Assembly (NCBI RefSeq): GCF_001423265.1
Contig: NZ_LMND01000035.1
Coordinates: 197,218-261,217, forward strand
Origin: Methylobacterium sp. Leaf108
GTDB taxonomy: Bacteria > Pseudomonadota > Alphaproteobacteria > Rhizobiales > Beijerinckiaceae
Reading direction: 5' to 3'
Length of the DNA: 64,000 nucleotides
The stretch's first letter is position 1. Every line of letters starts with the position of its first letter. Below are positions 33,392-42,755 of the stretch, in pieces. The position numbers were made by a program, and so were the translations under genes. The notes beneath the pieces are model-generated. The model saw nothing but the letters and a program-made list of their open reading frames with translations, was not told where the DNA came from and made no database searches.

Positions 33392-35398
33392 ATGCAACGC
33401 TGGATCGGAACAGTAGAGCTCAGTCAAATTGCTCGGATTACCCGGCGGGGCGCAGCTAAGAGTCTCAGTCAAGCCTTTGACCAAAAGGGTTCAACTTGGC
33501 GTGGCGCGGCGCTCCAGGTTCGACGACGCCGATCTGCACTTGGCGGCGGTGTCGCCGGCACATCTTTCGAGGTTATATCGACCAGTCTGCCTGTCGAACT
33601 CCAGCTACGCCTTGAAACCCTGCATTCCCCTGTTGAAGCCCCCTTCAACCCCTCCGGAAAGGCCGCCGAAGCCGCTGCATGGTGGGCTGAGTTTATCCGT
33701 CCAATCAGGGCTCATCCCAAAGGCTCCCGCGACCGTGCTGCGGCAATGCAGGAGCGGGCTAACGTTCGTATCTGCGGCCCGCACGGAGAGTGGTTCGCGC
33801 CCAGCCTACGCGACATCCAACGCAAGGTCGGCAAGGCGGAAAAGCACGGTCTGAAGGGCCTCTTGCGCAAACGCCGGGAGACGAAGCCGGAAAGCCTACT
33901 GATCCTGACGAAGCGTTGGGACGTCGCGACGGTTGGCCTGGACGAAGCGGTGCGCGCGGAGATTGCTCGTAAGGCCCGGCAGCGCATCCGCGAGCTATGG
34001 GGCGGCGGGGCGGCCTATAGCGTCGTCCAGCGCCTTGCCGGCGAATACCTTGCCGACCTCACCCTCAAGGCCGGGATCGGCGGCACCTTCGCCGAGATCA
34101 TGCCCGCGTGCGAATTGCCCAAGGGCGTCGTAGAGGCCGGTCGGGACGCTCGGCGCGTCCACGAGTACCGCACCGACATCAAGAGCTGGGACGACAAGCG
34201 CCCCCGCACGCGCCTCACGTCGGCTGGCCTAGCGCCGATGGAACTCGTGTTCGGCGACGTGCACCACTTCGACCTCTACTTGGTCCGTACGGACGGCACG
34301 CTGGCGACGCCCAAGGGCATTGCTTGGCTCGACGCCGCCAACCGCCGCGTTCGCATCGACCTCGTGCTGTGCGAGCCGAGCACCGGCATCCGCAACGCGG
34401 ACCTGATCGACAGCTTCATCGCCATGACGCAGGACCCGCACTGGGGCATGCCGGCGAAGCTCTACCTCGATAACGGTTCGGAATACGGCTTCGCCGAGTT
34501 CCTGAAGGATGCCCTGCGCCTCGGCGGCCTCGACTGTCTCGGCGGGGGCGGGGGGCCTATCACGCGGGCCGCCCCCTACAACGCGGCGGCCAAGGGCATC
34601 CTCGAAGGCTCCTTTCGCGTCATCGAGCAGACGATCCTCTCTCCCCTCACCGGCTACATCGGCGGGGACCGGATGAAGGCGCGGACGGCCAACCTCGGAA
34701 AAGCGCCCTCCCCGTTCGACGGCACCTTCGACGACTTCGCCCACGACTTCCACGAGCTGCTACGCTTCTACAACTCCAAGCGCCAGACCGGCGACCTCGC
34801 TGGCCGCTCCCCGGAGCAGGCTTACGCCCAGGCCGTCGCAGACGGGTGGAAGCGTACCGACATCGACCCGCTGGCGCTGATGACGGCGTTCTCGATCGAG
34901 GCCACGCGCAAGGTCGTGGACGGCAAGATCAACGTCGGCGGCGAGCTGTTCTACTGCGACGAGCTGGTCCGGCACACCGGCAGCAAGGTGTGCATCCGGC
35001 TCCCGAAGTACCTGTGTTGGCCCGCCATCCCCGCCTTCACGCTGAAGGGCGAGCTGATCGGCATCGCCCATCCCGATCCGGTCTACGGCCGCCTTGATCC
35101 GGCCGGCGCTGAAGAGGCCGCACGGCGCAAGCGGGTGGCGCGGAACGCCATCGCCGCCGAGGCCGCCGACCTCAACCCGATCGACGTGAAGGCCGAGATG
35201 ATCGCCTCCGGTCGCCGCCAGCCTACGACGCCGGTCCCGGAAAGTGCCGGCACGATCGAGCTGGACGCGGGTCGCGCCGAAATCGGCCGCCGGATCGTGG
35301 AGAGCCAAAGCGAGCGGCGCAACCGCGAGCATGTTGCGAAGCAGGCCAAGCTCAAGGCCACCTTGGAACGCAACCAACGCATCAGAGGTGTGCTTTGA
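33392..35398 (+). CDS. MuA-type DDE transposase
   Basis: A 668-residue transposase that should bind the element ends and carry out strand transfer. The N-terminal part (about 1-80) is the Mu DNA-binding wing with a MuA-like start, followed by a helical end-binding region. The retroviral-integrase-like core gives the catalytic triad: FGDVHHFD (D289), LYLDNGSEYGF (D360) and KGILEGSFRV (E405). A C-terminal beta-barrel (about 500-560, IEATRKVVDGKINVGGELFY) and a basic tail (QSERRNREHVAKQAKLKATLE) for contact with MuB complete it. Length and order equal MuA. The stop overlaps the next start (TTGA). Confidence 0.93.
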   Translation: MQRWIGTVELSQIARITRRGAAKSLSQAFDQKGSTWRGAALQVRRRRSALGGGVAGTSFEVISTSLPVELQLRLETLHSPVEAPFNPSGKAAEAAAWWAEFIRPIRAHPKGSRDRAAAMQERANVRICGPHGEWFAPSLRDIQRKVGKAEKHGLKGLLRKRRETKPESLLILTKRWDVATVGLDEAVRAEIARKARQRIRELWGGGAAYSVVQRLAGEYLADLTLKAGIGGTFAEIMPACELPKGVVEAGRDARRVHEYRTDIKSWDDKRPRTRLTSAGLAPMELVFGDVHHFDLYLVRTDGTLATPKGIAWLDAANRRVRIDLVLCEPSTGIRNADLIDSFIAMTQDPHWGMPAKLYLDNGSEYGFAEFLKDALRLGGLDCLGGGGGPITRAAPYNAAAKGILEGSFRVIEQTILSPLTGYIGGDRMKARTANLGKAPSPFDGTFDDFAHDFHELLRFYNSKRQTGDLAGRSPEQAYAQAVADGWKRTDIDPLALMTAFSIEATRKVVDGKINVGGELFYCDELVRHTGSKVCIRLPKYLCWPAIPAFTLKGELIGIAHPDPVYGRLDPAGAEEAARRKRVARNAIAAEAADLNPIDVKAEMIASGRRQPTTPVPESAGTIELDAGRAEIGRRIVESQSERRNREHVAKQAKLKATLERNQRIRGVL

Positions 35399-36408
35399 GC
35401 GATCTCGGCTTCGACATCGATCCAAAGTACGCCCACCTCCCCCGCAATTTGCAGCACAGTATCCACGCGCGCAAACTAGAGCGCGAGGAAGACGAGCGCG
35501 AAGAGCGTAGATATCAGGAGCGCATTGCGCAGAAACGTGCGGAGCTTGCTGCCAAGCGCGAAGCCGAAGCTGCCCAGAAAGAGGCGTTCGAAACACGCCG
35601 GCAAGTGCAGTCCAGCCGGGACACGCCGTTCGTCATGACTTCGGCGGCCGGTGTCGTACTCGGCGCGATCGACCGTTGCGATCGCTTCGGCCAAAACGGG
35701 CTCGTCATTGGAGCGCCTGGTGTGGGTAAGACGCGCGCGCTGGAGGAGGCCGTGCGCCGCTCCGAGACGTTGGAGGGGCCGGCCGTTGGGCTTGTGACCG
35801 TCACCGGAGTGATGGGCAACTCGGCAATGGCGGTGTTCGAAGAGGTCGCGCCTCATCTTGGCGTGCGCACGGTCTACGGGGTTGCGGCGACGCACAAGCT
35901 CTTGTGCACCAAGGCCAGCTCCTTCCCCATCCTTCTGTTCGACGAGGCTCAGAACCTCGGCCTACGCCTGTTGCGCGATCTGCTGACGATCAGCGAGCAG
36001 GCCCGCGTGCAGATGCTGTTCCTCGGCAACGACGAGGCGCTGAAGTTCGTCAATTCGCAGAAGGCGGCCATCGGGCAGATCGCTCGGCGTCTGCCGGTTC
36101 GAGAAGAGATCGACTGCATCCTCGACGCGGACGCGGATTTGCTCTCGGGCCAGTACGACGTCGAGAGTCCGGAGGCGTTCCGGCTGTGCCGCGCCCTCGC
36201 TGAGGCTCACCACGCGGACGGCATCGGCAAGGTGCTGCCCATCGCCCGTGCCGTCGCCGAGGCAGCGGGAAGCCGGACAGTCGAAGTCGATCACCTGCGC
36301 GAGGCGCTGTCGCACTTCCCGCACCTTTCGCGAGACCTCGCAAGAGCTACGGCAGCTCCGAAGGTCGAGCGTCAAAGTAGCTTCAAGCGCCTGCCGAAGC
36401 GGCGCTAA
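35395..36408 (+). CDS. MuB-like AAA+ ATPase (transposition target selector)
   Basis: A 337-residue ATPase. A charged coiled-coil (about residues 27-70) leads to the AAA+ core with Walker A GAPGVGKTRA (106-115) and Walker B ILLFDEAQNLG at about 180-190; an arginine-finger region follows at ARRLPVREEIDC. MuB-type proteins bind target DNA, activate the transposase and give target immunity. Translation begins at a TTG that overlaps the transposase stop by four bases. The gene content A-B is the core of Mu-like and Tn7-like transposition. Confidence 0.88.
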   Translation: MSDLGFDIDPKYAHLPRNLQHSIHARKLEREEDEREERRYQERIAQKRAELAAKREAEAAQKEAFETRRQVQSSRDTPFVMTSAAGVVLGAIDRCDRFGQNGLVIGAPGVGKTRALEEAVRRSETLEGPAVGLVTVTGVMGNSAMAVFEEVAPHLGVRTVYGVAATHKLLCTKASSFPILLFDEAQNLGLRLLRDLLTISEQARVQMLFLGNDEALKFVNSQKAAIGQIARRLPVREEIDCILDADADLLSGQYDVESPEAFRLCRALAEAHHADGIGKVLPIARAVAEAAGSRTVEVDHLREALSHFPHLSRDLARATAAPKVERQSSFKRLPKRR

Positions 36409-36491
36409 TCCCCCCTCCCCTCCCTTTGTTGCGTACCCCGCGCCGAGCCTGACCCGGCCGGCCTCCCATCCCATCAAAAAGGCCGTCTCTA

Positions 36492-36929
36492 ATGAATGAG
36501 CACGTAAATCCGCGGCACGCCCCCATCATGGCGACCAACGAGGCGGGCCAGCGCCACCCGCTTCGCTTCGACCCGGACGGGGCCTCGATCGGCCCCGAAG
36601 TTCCCGAAAGCCTTCTGATCCGGTGGAAGGAAATGCTCGCCAATTGCGCCAAGGCCCAGCACCGGCTGCATTCATTTTACGAGCGGACTTTCAAAGATCA
36701 GGACGCGTGCGTGCGGGTGATATCTGGCTTGTTGGAGGACACGAGTGGCATAGCGGATGATATGCGTGCACTCGTCAACCTGTTCAACATGGCTCTGGAA
36801 AGCGAAGGCGTCGACGGTAAACTCACGGAGGCTCTTCGCTTGGTGACTTCGTCTATCATGACGATGGCTGATCGCCTGAATAGCTTGGAGGAGGAAGGCG
36901 ACGCCGCTCGCGAAAGGTACTTCCAGTGA
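36492..36929 (+). CDS. Unknown early protein of the Mu-like element
   Basis: A 145-residue protein without a recognised domain. The N-terminal 45 residues are polar and hydrophilic (NEHVNPRHAPIMATNEAGQRHPLRFDPDG); the remainder is predicted helical and could form a coiled coil (SLLIRWKEMLANCAKAQHRLHSFYERTF, ALVNLFNMALESEGVDGKLTEALRLVT). The stop overlaps the start of gemA by four bases, so the two are coupled. Genes in this place in Mu phages code for small accessory proteins. Confidence 0.6.
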   Translation: MNEHVNPRHAPIMATNEAGQRHPLRFDPDGASIGPEVPESLLIRWKEMLANCAKAQHRLHSFYERTFKDQDACVRVISGLLEDTSGIADDMRALVNLFNMALESEGVDGKLTEALRLVTSSIMTMADRLNSLEEEGDAARERYFQ

Positions 36930-37783
36930 TCCGGCCAGCGCAGCTCAAGCTCCTGGACCGGGCTCGCGCGGCGGCCGTGCCCGACCCTGACGCTTTTGCC
37001 GTCATCCTGCGCCGCTGCGGCGGCGCCGATCACGTCGAGGATCTGACGGCGGCCGGGCTTACCCGGCTGCTGGACCACCTCACGGTCAGCGGCTTCAAGT
37101 GCCGGCAGCGGCCGACCATCTCGGCCCGCGCTCGCAAGCTGATCGAAGAGGCTGCGCGCCAGCTTGGCCTCACGCCGCACACCTACGCGGCTGACCTGCG
37201 CGGCTATGCTGGGGTCGCCGACCTGCGCGACCTCTCAGGGCGTGGGCTGCTTGACCTGATGACGCGATGGGAGCGGCGTGGCCTCGATGTGGCCGCGTTC
37301 ACCGCCGCACGCCGGGAGATCACGCCTGCGCAACTCCGTCTCCTCCATGTCGCGCGCAAGCGGAACGCGATGCAGGATGCACGCTATTACGGGATGCTTC
37401 AGGACTATGGCGGCGTCGTCTCCGCCACCGATCTCGACCGGCGCGGGTTCGATCTGTGCATGGCCTTCCTGGAGACCGAAGGCTTCGATCGCGAGCCAGT
37501 TGCGCCCGCCGCCTCGCTCGCTCCGGCATTCGGCCGCCGGCCTGGCTTCGCCTCGCCGGATCAAGTCGAGCTGATCCGTACGCTGTGGCGTCAATGGAGC
37601 CGCCCGGCCGGTGAAAGAGACGCCGCGATTGAAGCTGGCTTGAACGTGTGGCTGGAGCGCTATCATCGCGCGTCGTCGCTGCGCTTCCTCACCTCGGCCG
37701 GGGCCGGAAAGGTCATCACAGCCTTGCGGGCCATGAAGACCCGCGCCCAGAACAAACGTCAGGATGACAGAGACGAAAATTGA
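36926..37783 (+). CDS. gemA: GemA (Mu gp16-like) regulatory protein
   Basis: A 285-residue protein. The C-terminal part matches the GemA family: RRPGFASPDQVELIRTLWRQWSR followed by LNVWLERYHRASSLRFLTSAGAGKVITALRAMK. Two earlier segments repeat the theme (ISARARKLIEEAARQLGLTPHTYAADLRGYAGVADLRDLSGRGLLDLM and ITPAQLRLLHVARKRN), so the gene seems to contain three related modules of about 80 residues. In Mu, GemA alters host gene expression and DNA topology; its role here is assumed from the family. Confidence 0.78.
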   Translation: MIRPAQLKLLDRARAAAVPDPDAFAVILRRCGGADHVEDLTAAGLTRLLDHLTVSGFKCRQRPTISARARKLIEEAARQLGLTPHTYAADLRGYAGVADLRDLSGRGLLDLMTRWERRGLDVAAFTAARREITPAQLRLLHVARKRNAMQDARYYGMLQDYGGVVSATDLDRRGFDLCMAFLETEGFDREPVAPAASLAPAFGRRPGFASPDQVELIRTLWRQWSRPAGERDAAIEAGLNVWLERYHRASSLRFLTSAGAGKVITALRAMKTRAQNKRQDDRDEN

Positions 37784-38258
37784 GCGCAGGTGCTGGATAC
37801 TCGCAATCGCCCCGCGCTGCGTGGCTTCTAGCACGGGAGCCCGGCCTTGCACCCGGCATCGGACCGAGTGAAACTCTCGACAGACCGCCGTGACAACCGG
37901 GAAATCGCCGGTCCGGTTTGGCAATCCCGCCCTGGCAGCGGGCTGCTGCTACGGGGGAGATGGCGTACCCCCTCGGCGGTTGCTTTTTCAAAGATCGTCT
38001 CAGACCGTCGAAGAGGGGTTTTTGCCTGTCCGTCCACTCCGCTCGCCAAATTCTCTTGAAGACGAATTTGAAGCGCCTGAGGCGTTTCCAGGGGGGCATC
38101 TGCCGACGAAGCACCCTGCTACGAATGTGTTCGGTCGTCGTGAAAGCCGAGGACCGCCGACGGCTCGGCAGGCCCACCCTGGCAGCGGGATGTCGCTTTG
38201 GGATGTCGCGTTCCCCACGGCGGCCACCCCAGAACACGAAATTCTGAGCCGCCGCCGG
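37784..38258. other. 475-base stretch within the Mu-like element without a clear gene
   Basis: No convincing gene. It contains CCCGCCCTGGCAGCGGG (37927) and a near copy CCCACCCTGGCAGCGGG (38174), and GGGATGTCGC appears twice in close succession at about 38187 and 38200. A GGGGG/CCCCC stem (37953-37972) with a TTTTT run twelve bases later could be a weak terminator after gemA. A frame continuous with the next gene is open but its codon use does not look coding. Confidence 0.45.
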
Positions 38259-38636
38259 ATGAGCGCCTTGAACCTAGCTTACGCCACGATCCGTTACTCC
38301 GACGCCGGCCTCTGCGACAAGCGCCAGCGCGGTATCTTGGCCGCGATGCTGGGGCGGAACGAGGCGTCTATCGCCGCCCTCGATCAGGCCGTTGCTACCG
38401 GCGTGCCCCTGACCCTCGCGCAATTCGATGCCCTCGCAAACCAAGATCTCGATATTAGCGACCGGACCCGGTACGGCATCGCCTTGGGTCACTTCGATGA
38501 GCGCATCAACGACTTCGCGATGATGGCCGAGGAACTGGCTGAGGTGACTGCCCGCTGTCTTGAACGTGGCACGCCGATGACCGAAGCTGAGATCGTTTGG
38601 CTTGCACGCAACGTCGAGCCGGGCCTTTTCTACTAA
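38259..38636 (+). CDS. Unknown 125-residue protein of the Mu-like element
   Basis: A helical protein: MSALNLAYATIRYSDAGLCDKRQRGILAAMLGRNEASIAALDQAV and then DLDISDRTRYGIALGHFDERINDFAMMAEELAEVTARCLERG. I do not recognise a family. The ATG at 38259 was chosen because the preceding frame loses its coding look; an ATG at 38190 is an alternative. It is followed 12 bases later by a fragment of a second gemA copy. The acidic, compact sequence resembles small early proteins of transposable phages. Confidence 0.55.
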   Translation: MSALNLAYATIRYSDAGLCDKRQRGILAAMLGRNEASIAALDQAVATGVPLTLAQFDALANQDLDISDRTRYGIALGHFDERINDFAMMAEELAEVTARCLERGTPMTEAEIVWLARNVEPGLFY

Positions 38637-38648
38637 AGCGGGTAATGG

Positions 38649-38897
38649 TTGATTAAGGCTGCCAGGATCACTATCACCTCCAGAAAATTCGGCTTCGGCC
38701 GCCGGTTGGGCTTCGTTTCGCCCGAGCAAAACGAGCTGATCCGTGCGCTATGGCGCGAGTGGTCTGGCTGTGAGGTGGAAGCCGAGTTGAACGGTTGGCT
38801 GGAACGTTACCATTGCGCGTCAACGCCGTGGTTCCCAACAGCGGCCAGAGCCGGAAAGCTCTTCACAATGCTGAAGGCTATGAAGGACAGAGCGTAG
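38649..38897 (+). pseudogene. Truncated second copy of the GemA C-terminal module
   Basis: Reading from a TTG at 38649, the frame gives RRLGFVSPEQNELIRALWREWS, LNGWLERYHCAS and AARAGKLFTMLKAMKDRA. This is a clear diverged paralogue of the C-terminus of the gemA product (RRPGFASPDQVELIRTLWRQWS, LNVWLERYHRAS, GAGKVITALRAMKTRA). The N-terminal 190 residues and a few internal residues (between WS and LN) are missing. It may be a remnant of recombination between two related phages, or a small active gene of its own. Confidence 0.65.
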
Positions 38898-39151
38898 GTG
38901 CGCGGTAAGGCACAGCCTGCCGGAAGAGCGGTCACCTAAGTGCATTCCTCTGCCTCGCAGAATTATTGCCCCAGAAGCTCGTACAGGCCCCTCCGATCCC
39001 TGGATAAGCCTGTTGCTGCTTTTACCCACCGGTTGCCATCCTGGCGTTGAATACCCGCTTGAACGACGATCCTAAAGACAGACCACCATTCCATCTTGTC
39101 CCGACGACGCTCCTATGTGCCCTGAGGCGACGATACGGAGCCCTCGGGGCC

Positions 39152-40498
39152 TCAGTGAGGATCGCTCCAAACTACCTTTGGCAAGTGGGATGCGGCCATA
39201 CCACCTGCGTTCATGAGGTCGGAAGCGACCTCTTGAAGTGCAAGCGTAATGTCGCCGCTCTCACCAATGGTGTAACTTGGAAACTCCAAATGCTCTGGGA
39301 GCCTCCCGTAAATACCGTGAAGATTTATACCCTCATAGTCGCCCACACCAACATGGCCTCTCGTACATATATCGATTGATAGATTAGCAGGAGCGGAGGG
39401 ATAACTGCTTAACCTGCGAAGCCGATCAAATAAACCGAGAACAAAACCGGCTAAAGCAACAATCAAATCAGCCGAACACGTACAAGACCTTGTTTCGCGA
39501 TGCTGGAAAAACGAAACTATGATTTTTCCATCCCGATATACTTTAATCGACTTACGGAAACCACCATCTTGGATGGCCATCACACCACCCAACATTTTTT
39601 GTTGATAGCTTAAGGCATAAAGATAGGCCTCTATATAATGGGTTTTCCTAATACCATTGTGCGTTTGTATGCCTATGGCGTCAGATGGTGGCAGTAATCC
39701 ATCTATTCTTTCTAAACGTGGGATCGCCAAATCGTAATGCGGAACCAATACAGCCTGCGCGCCCAATGCAGCATGACCAATCGATGACAACCACTCTTCA
39801 ACACGTGTTTCCAGGTGCAAAATTGCTATTTGCTGCGCTGATTTATCCCCCAAATGATACCTGAACCACTCGACAAACTCCTTTCGTACAGCCTCAGTCT
39901 GCGAGACAACGGCTGACATGCTCCGAGAATTACGCAATACCATGTCGTGAACCTCGGGCATTGTGAGAGTATCGCACCGATCTTCGCGTCGGATGGTCGG
40001 CTTGCGTGTTTTCTTCACCCAATGAGGGCCGGAGCTAGAAGCACCAATCTCAATCAGGATCACACCACCACCGTCGCCCTCTGTCACAACTCCGCGAACA
40101 GCGACGTACGGTAAGCGAGGCTCAATGCAATCGGCGAGCGCATCGCGAAGCCGTCGTTCTAGTCCCACCACGTCTGGAAGGGCATTTAAACACTTTGCGC
40201 GAGGAGGAGCTTCATCCGTCTCATCTATCCCTAAAATAAGCGTTCCACCGCTTGCATTTGCAAAAGCGACAACTTCTTCCGCCAGTGCATCTCTGCCGAA
40301 CGGCATGATTGCTTTATTCGAAATCCATGATCTATCTGCTGGGATATTGCTAGGATACGATCTGGCTTGGCTTTTTTGTTCTTCTGGACTGACGGGAATA
40401 TCCCGCTTGAGTTCAAGCTGACGATCCTCTGTGACTCCATCGGCGATGAGTTGTTGAAGGTCCTCTATCTCCACAAGTTCGATTGGCTTACCGCGCAT
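39152..40498 (-). CDS. AlbA_2 (Schlafen-like) domain protein, second gene of a putative defence pair
   Basis: A 448-residue protein. The N-terminal 175 residues are an AlbA_2/Schlafen-type domain: DRQLELKRDIP (the ExK-like acidic-basic start), ALAEEVVAFANASGGTLILGIDE and the TRKPTIRREDRCDTLTMPE end. Such domains bind or cleave nucleic acid. The C-terminal 270 residues (for example LGDKSAQQIAILHLETRVEEWL and VALAGFVLGLFDRLRRLSS) are not recognised. The gene lies 63 bases downstream of the SIR2 gene on the same strand and is AT-rich compared with the host. Both genes together suggest an antiphage system; AlbA_2 may be sensor or effector. Confidence 0.75.
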   Translation of the reverse strand: MRGKPIELVEIEDLQQLIADGVTEDRQLELKRDIPVSPEEQKSQARSYPSNIPADRSWISNKAIMPFGRDALAEEVVAFANASGGTLILGIDETDEAPPRAKCLNALPDVVGLERRLRDALADCIEPRLPYVAVRGVVTEGDGGGVILIEIGASSSGPHWVKKTRKPTIRREDRCDTLTMPEVHDMVLRNSRSMSAVVSQTEAVRKEFVEWFRYHLGDKSAQQIAILHLETRVEEWLSSIGHAALGAQAVLVPHYDLAIPRLERIDGLLPPSDAIGIQTHNGIRKTHYIEAYLYALSYQQKMLGGVMAIQDGGFRKSIKVYRDGKIIVSFFQHRETRSCTCSADLIVALAGFVLGLFDRLRRLSSYPSAPANLSIDICTRGHVGVGDYEGINLHGIYGRLPEHLEFPSYTIGESGDITLALQEVASDLMNAGGMAASHLPKVVWSDPH

Positions 40499-40561
40499 GT
40501 AACATCCTGCATAAAAAGAAAACCGACAAATTCGAACGGTCAGATTGATCAGCGTAGCAGT

Positions 40562-41956
40562 TTAATCTTCGGCAAACTCGAAAGGCAGGCCGTTTTTCAC
40601 TTTGACTAACAAATCGATGGCTTCTTGAGAGTACCTGTGGGTCACAGATGTATTTAGCATCTCAGAGATATGATACCGATTATCGTAGAGTCTTATACTT
40701 TTCTTGCCTGTAAGTTGTGCTAACTTATCAGCCATCTGATTGGTCATATGCCACTGCTTACCACCTAAAATCTTGCCAACTTCGGTTGCACTAAAAGGAT
40801 GTGTAGCAGAAGCCGCAGTGTACTTACTTATGTTAGCGATGCCAAACAATTTTGCGAACTCGTCTGAACTACCGACGGCGTTGTTTAGCATTTTGAAATC
40901 AGCCTCAACCTTCATTTTAGGTATGTCGTGGCGCACCAGCTCATATGAGCGAGCTATAAGTGCTCGAAGCACTCTCGGGTTGACGTCATTGAGAGATGGA
41001 TTTGCAGCAAAGGCGTCAAAGACCCACTTGAAACTCGAGGCTTCGATCAATTTCACCCTTGCCGTGCGATCGTCAGCTGTCGGAAGAACTTTTTCGCGAG
41101 GCGGATTACTCTCCTCAGTTAAGTCATCTTTCCAGTCAAGGATATACACATTTGGAATGAGCCCGCCCTTTTCGGGCAAAGCCTCATCAATTTCCGATAA
41201 AATCGACCGGATATTTGGATCGTTGGCGCTATAACCGATGAATATCAGTGGATGCTCACTGAAGAATGTCAGCAGCTTTGCGCTGAGAAACCTTTTCTTC
41301 TTCGCGAAGTAATCATAATCTGATTGTGTAAAAACAAGACTGCTATGCTGGCTTACGCACCCATGGATCTTGTAAATTTCTCCAACTGTAACAGCAGCGC
41401 TTTTAAGTATTTGCTGTCCGATGATCGGAGCATGATCCGGGAAGATGACCTCTAACATCTGGTCATAGTTTGTTGTAATAATTGCGTGTGGTTTGACATG
41501 GCGTAGAGCTTCAATCTCTTCCCCATGTTTAGTCATAGCTAGACCTTTAAGCTCTACCGGCGTTGTCTCAATCAATAATTGTGAGATGAAGAACTTGATG
41601 TAAGCTTGAGAAGGGGTGTCGCCTTCAAACATTTCCACAGGGAATTTATTTTGGCCGTCGGTCCACGCCCATTCGTGGTAGAGCTTCGCGAACTCCTCTC
41701 CAACAGCAGGCAAGGATCCAAGTGCCTGCTTATAGTAAGCAATCTTTTTGTCTATCTTAGAACATTGATTGGCAAGATTTTCAAGCAATTCGTCCCAGCT
41801 TGGGGCACTAAAATACCGTCTCGATAATCCTGATCCAATAAAGAGAATTGGCTGACAGCCAAACTGTTGAACTGTTTCCGCAATATCCTCAGATATTTCC
41901 TCAATGTACCTTTTATATTTGCTCTGGGCAGCGGTAAAAACGGTATTGTCTTCCAT
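40562..41956 (-). CDS. SIR2-domain protein, first gene of a putative defence pair
   Basis: A 464-residue protein with the motifs of defence-type SIR2 enzymes, which deplete NAD: GSGLS (41-45), ITTNYDQ (TTNYD at 161-165), KIHG (196-199) and GYSANDP (241-247). The order and spacing match SIR2_2-type domains of antiphage proteins. The C-terminal 160 residues include SATEVGKILGGKQWHMTNQMADKLAQLTG and RYSQEAIDLLVKVKNG, a winged-helix-like or recognition module. It is too short to be DSR1 or DSR2. Its low GC content and AT-rich upstream region (41957-42249) point to recent acquisition. Confidence 0.82.
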   Translation of the reverse strand: MEDNTVFTAAQSKYKRYIEEISEDIAETVQQFGCQPILFIGSGLSRRYFSAPSWDELLENLANQCSKIDKKIAYYKQALGSLPAVGEEFAKLYHEWAWTDGQNKFPVEMFEGDTPSQAYIKFFISQLLIETTPVELKGLAMTKHGEEIEALRHVKPHAIITTNYDQMLEVIFPDHAPIIGQQILKSAAVTVGEIYKIHGCVSQHSSLVFTQSDYDYFAKKKRFLSAKLLTFFSEHPLIFIGYSANDPNIRSILSEIDEALPEKGGLIPNVYILDWKDDLTEESNPPREKVLPTADDRTARVKLIEASSFKWVFDAFAANPSLNDVNPRVLRALIARSYELVRHDIPKMKVEADFKMLNNAVGSSDEFAKLFGIANISKYTAASATHPFSATEVGKILGGKQWHMTNQMADKLAQLTGKKSIRLYDNRYHISEMLNTSVTHRYSQEAIDLLVKVKNGLPFEFAED

Positions 41957-42249
41957 AACTCACCCACCAAAAAATTTTCACGGCGTTATTTTTTGGATGA
42001 TAGTATATGTAAGCTGCCCTCGTAAACCACCCATTGAATTCAGATACGCCGCTCTAGGCCGCTCATGGCACAATTTTTACTCATGGGTACTTGTAAGATT
42101 TTTCTCTACCAAATCATTTGTTTACAAATAGACTGCTTCGAAAGAGATTATCAAGTAAAATCAACCCAATCCCTGGGATGCTGTTTTCTCCAGCGTGGCG
42201 TGGCAACGGTCCATAGACGTAGCGCTTTGCGGCGCACCTGGAGATGCCG

Positions 42250-42660
42250 ATGAGTGGTGCGGCCTACTATCTCAAATTCGATGAAATTGTGGACTTGATC
42301 GGCCAGGAGAGCGCCGAGGCGTTAATAGGGCATCTGGGCGGCACGCGCTTCTATGTCCGTGAGAAGCTTCCGCCAGATCATCCCATCGTGATCGCCATCG
42401 GAGCGGATGCCGCGATGAAGTTCGCGGCTCACATGGCTACCGGCATTGGTGGGCTGGCGGTCGAACTCCCAACCCACAGGTCCGGCGAGTTCACCGGCTA
42501 TCGAAGGCACCTCCGTGAGGTGGTTGCGAAATCCGACCGCAGTGAAGCAGCGCTCGCGGCCGAACTCGGTGTTCATGGCCGCACGATCCGCAGGATGCGA
42601 GCCAAGCTGCGCCAGGAGCGGCAGGCCAAGATCGAGAAAGCCGTACTTGCCGCCGAGTAA
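42250..42660 (+). CDS. Mor-like transcription activator (first of two)
   Basis: A 136-residue protein. The first 80 residues follow the Mor/C-activator pattern of Mu: IVDLIGQESAEALIGHLGGTRFYVREKLPPDHPIVIAIG. A helix-turn-helix lies at the C-terminus: RSEAALAAELGVHGRTIRRMRAKLRQE. GGAG is six bases ahead of the ATG at 42250; an ATG two codons upstream lies too close to it. In Mu, Mor activates the middle and late genes; here its target would be the gpI-gpT gene downstream. Confidence 0.72.
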   Translation: MSGAAYYLKFDEIVDLIGQESAEALIGHLGGTRFYVREKLPPDHPIVIAIGADAAMKFAAHMATGIGGLAVELPTHRSGEFTGYRRHLREVVAKSDRSEAALAAELGVHGRTIRRMRAKLRQERQAKIEKAVLAAE

Positions 42661-42755
42661 CGAGCCGGCCCGGACAACTGTCCGGGGCATGCGGTTGGAC
42701 GGATGATGCCAAAAGGTGGGCGCCTACACGGACGCCCAGACCCGAGCATCTGAAC

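Noticed and set aside
39152..41956. Known SIR2-HerA system, using the HerA-like gene at 57702
   Set aside because: The HerA-like gene is 16 kb away in host DNA on the other side of the element, not next to the SIR2 gene.
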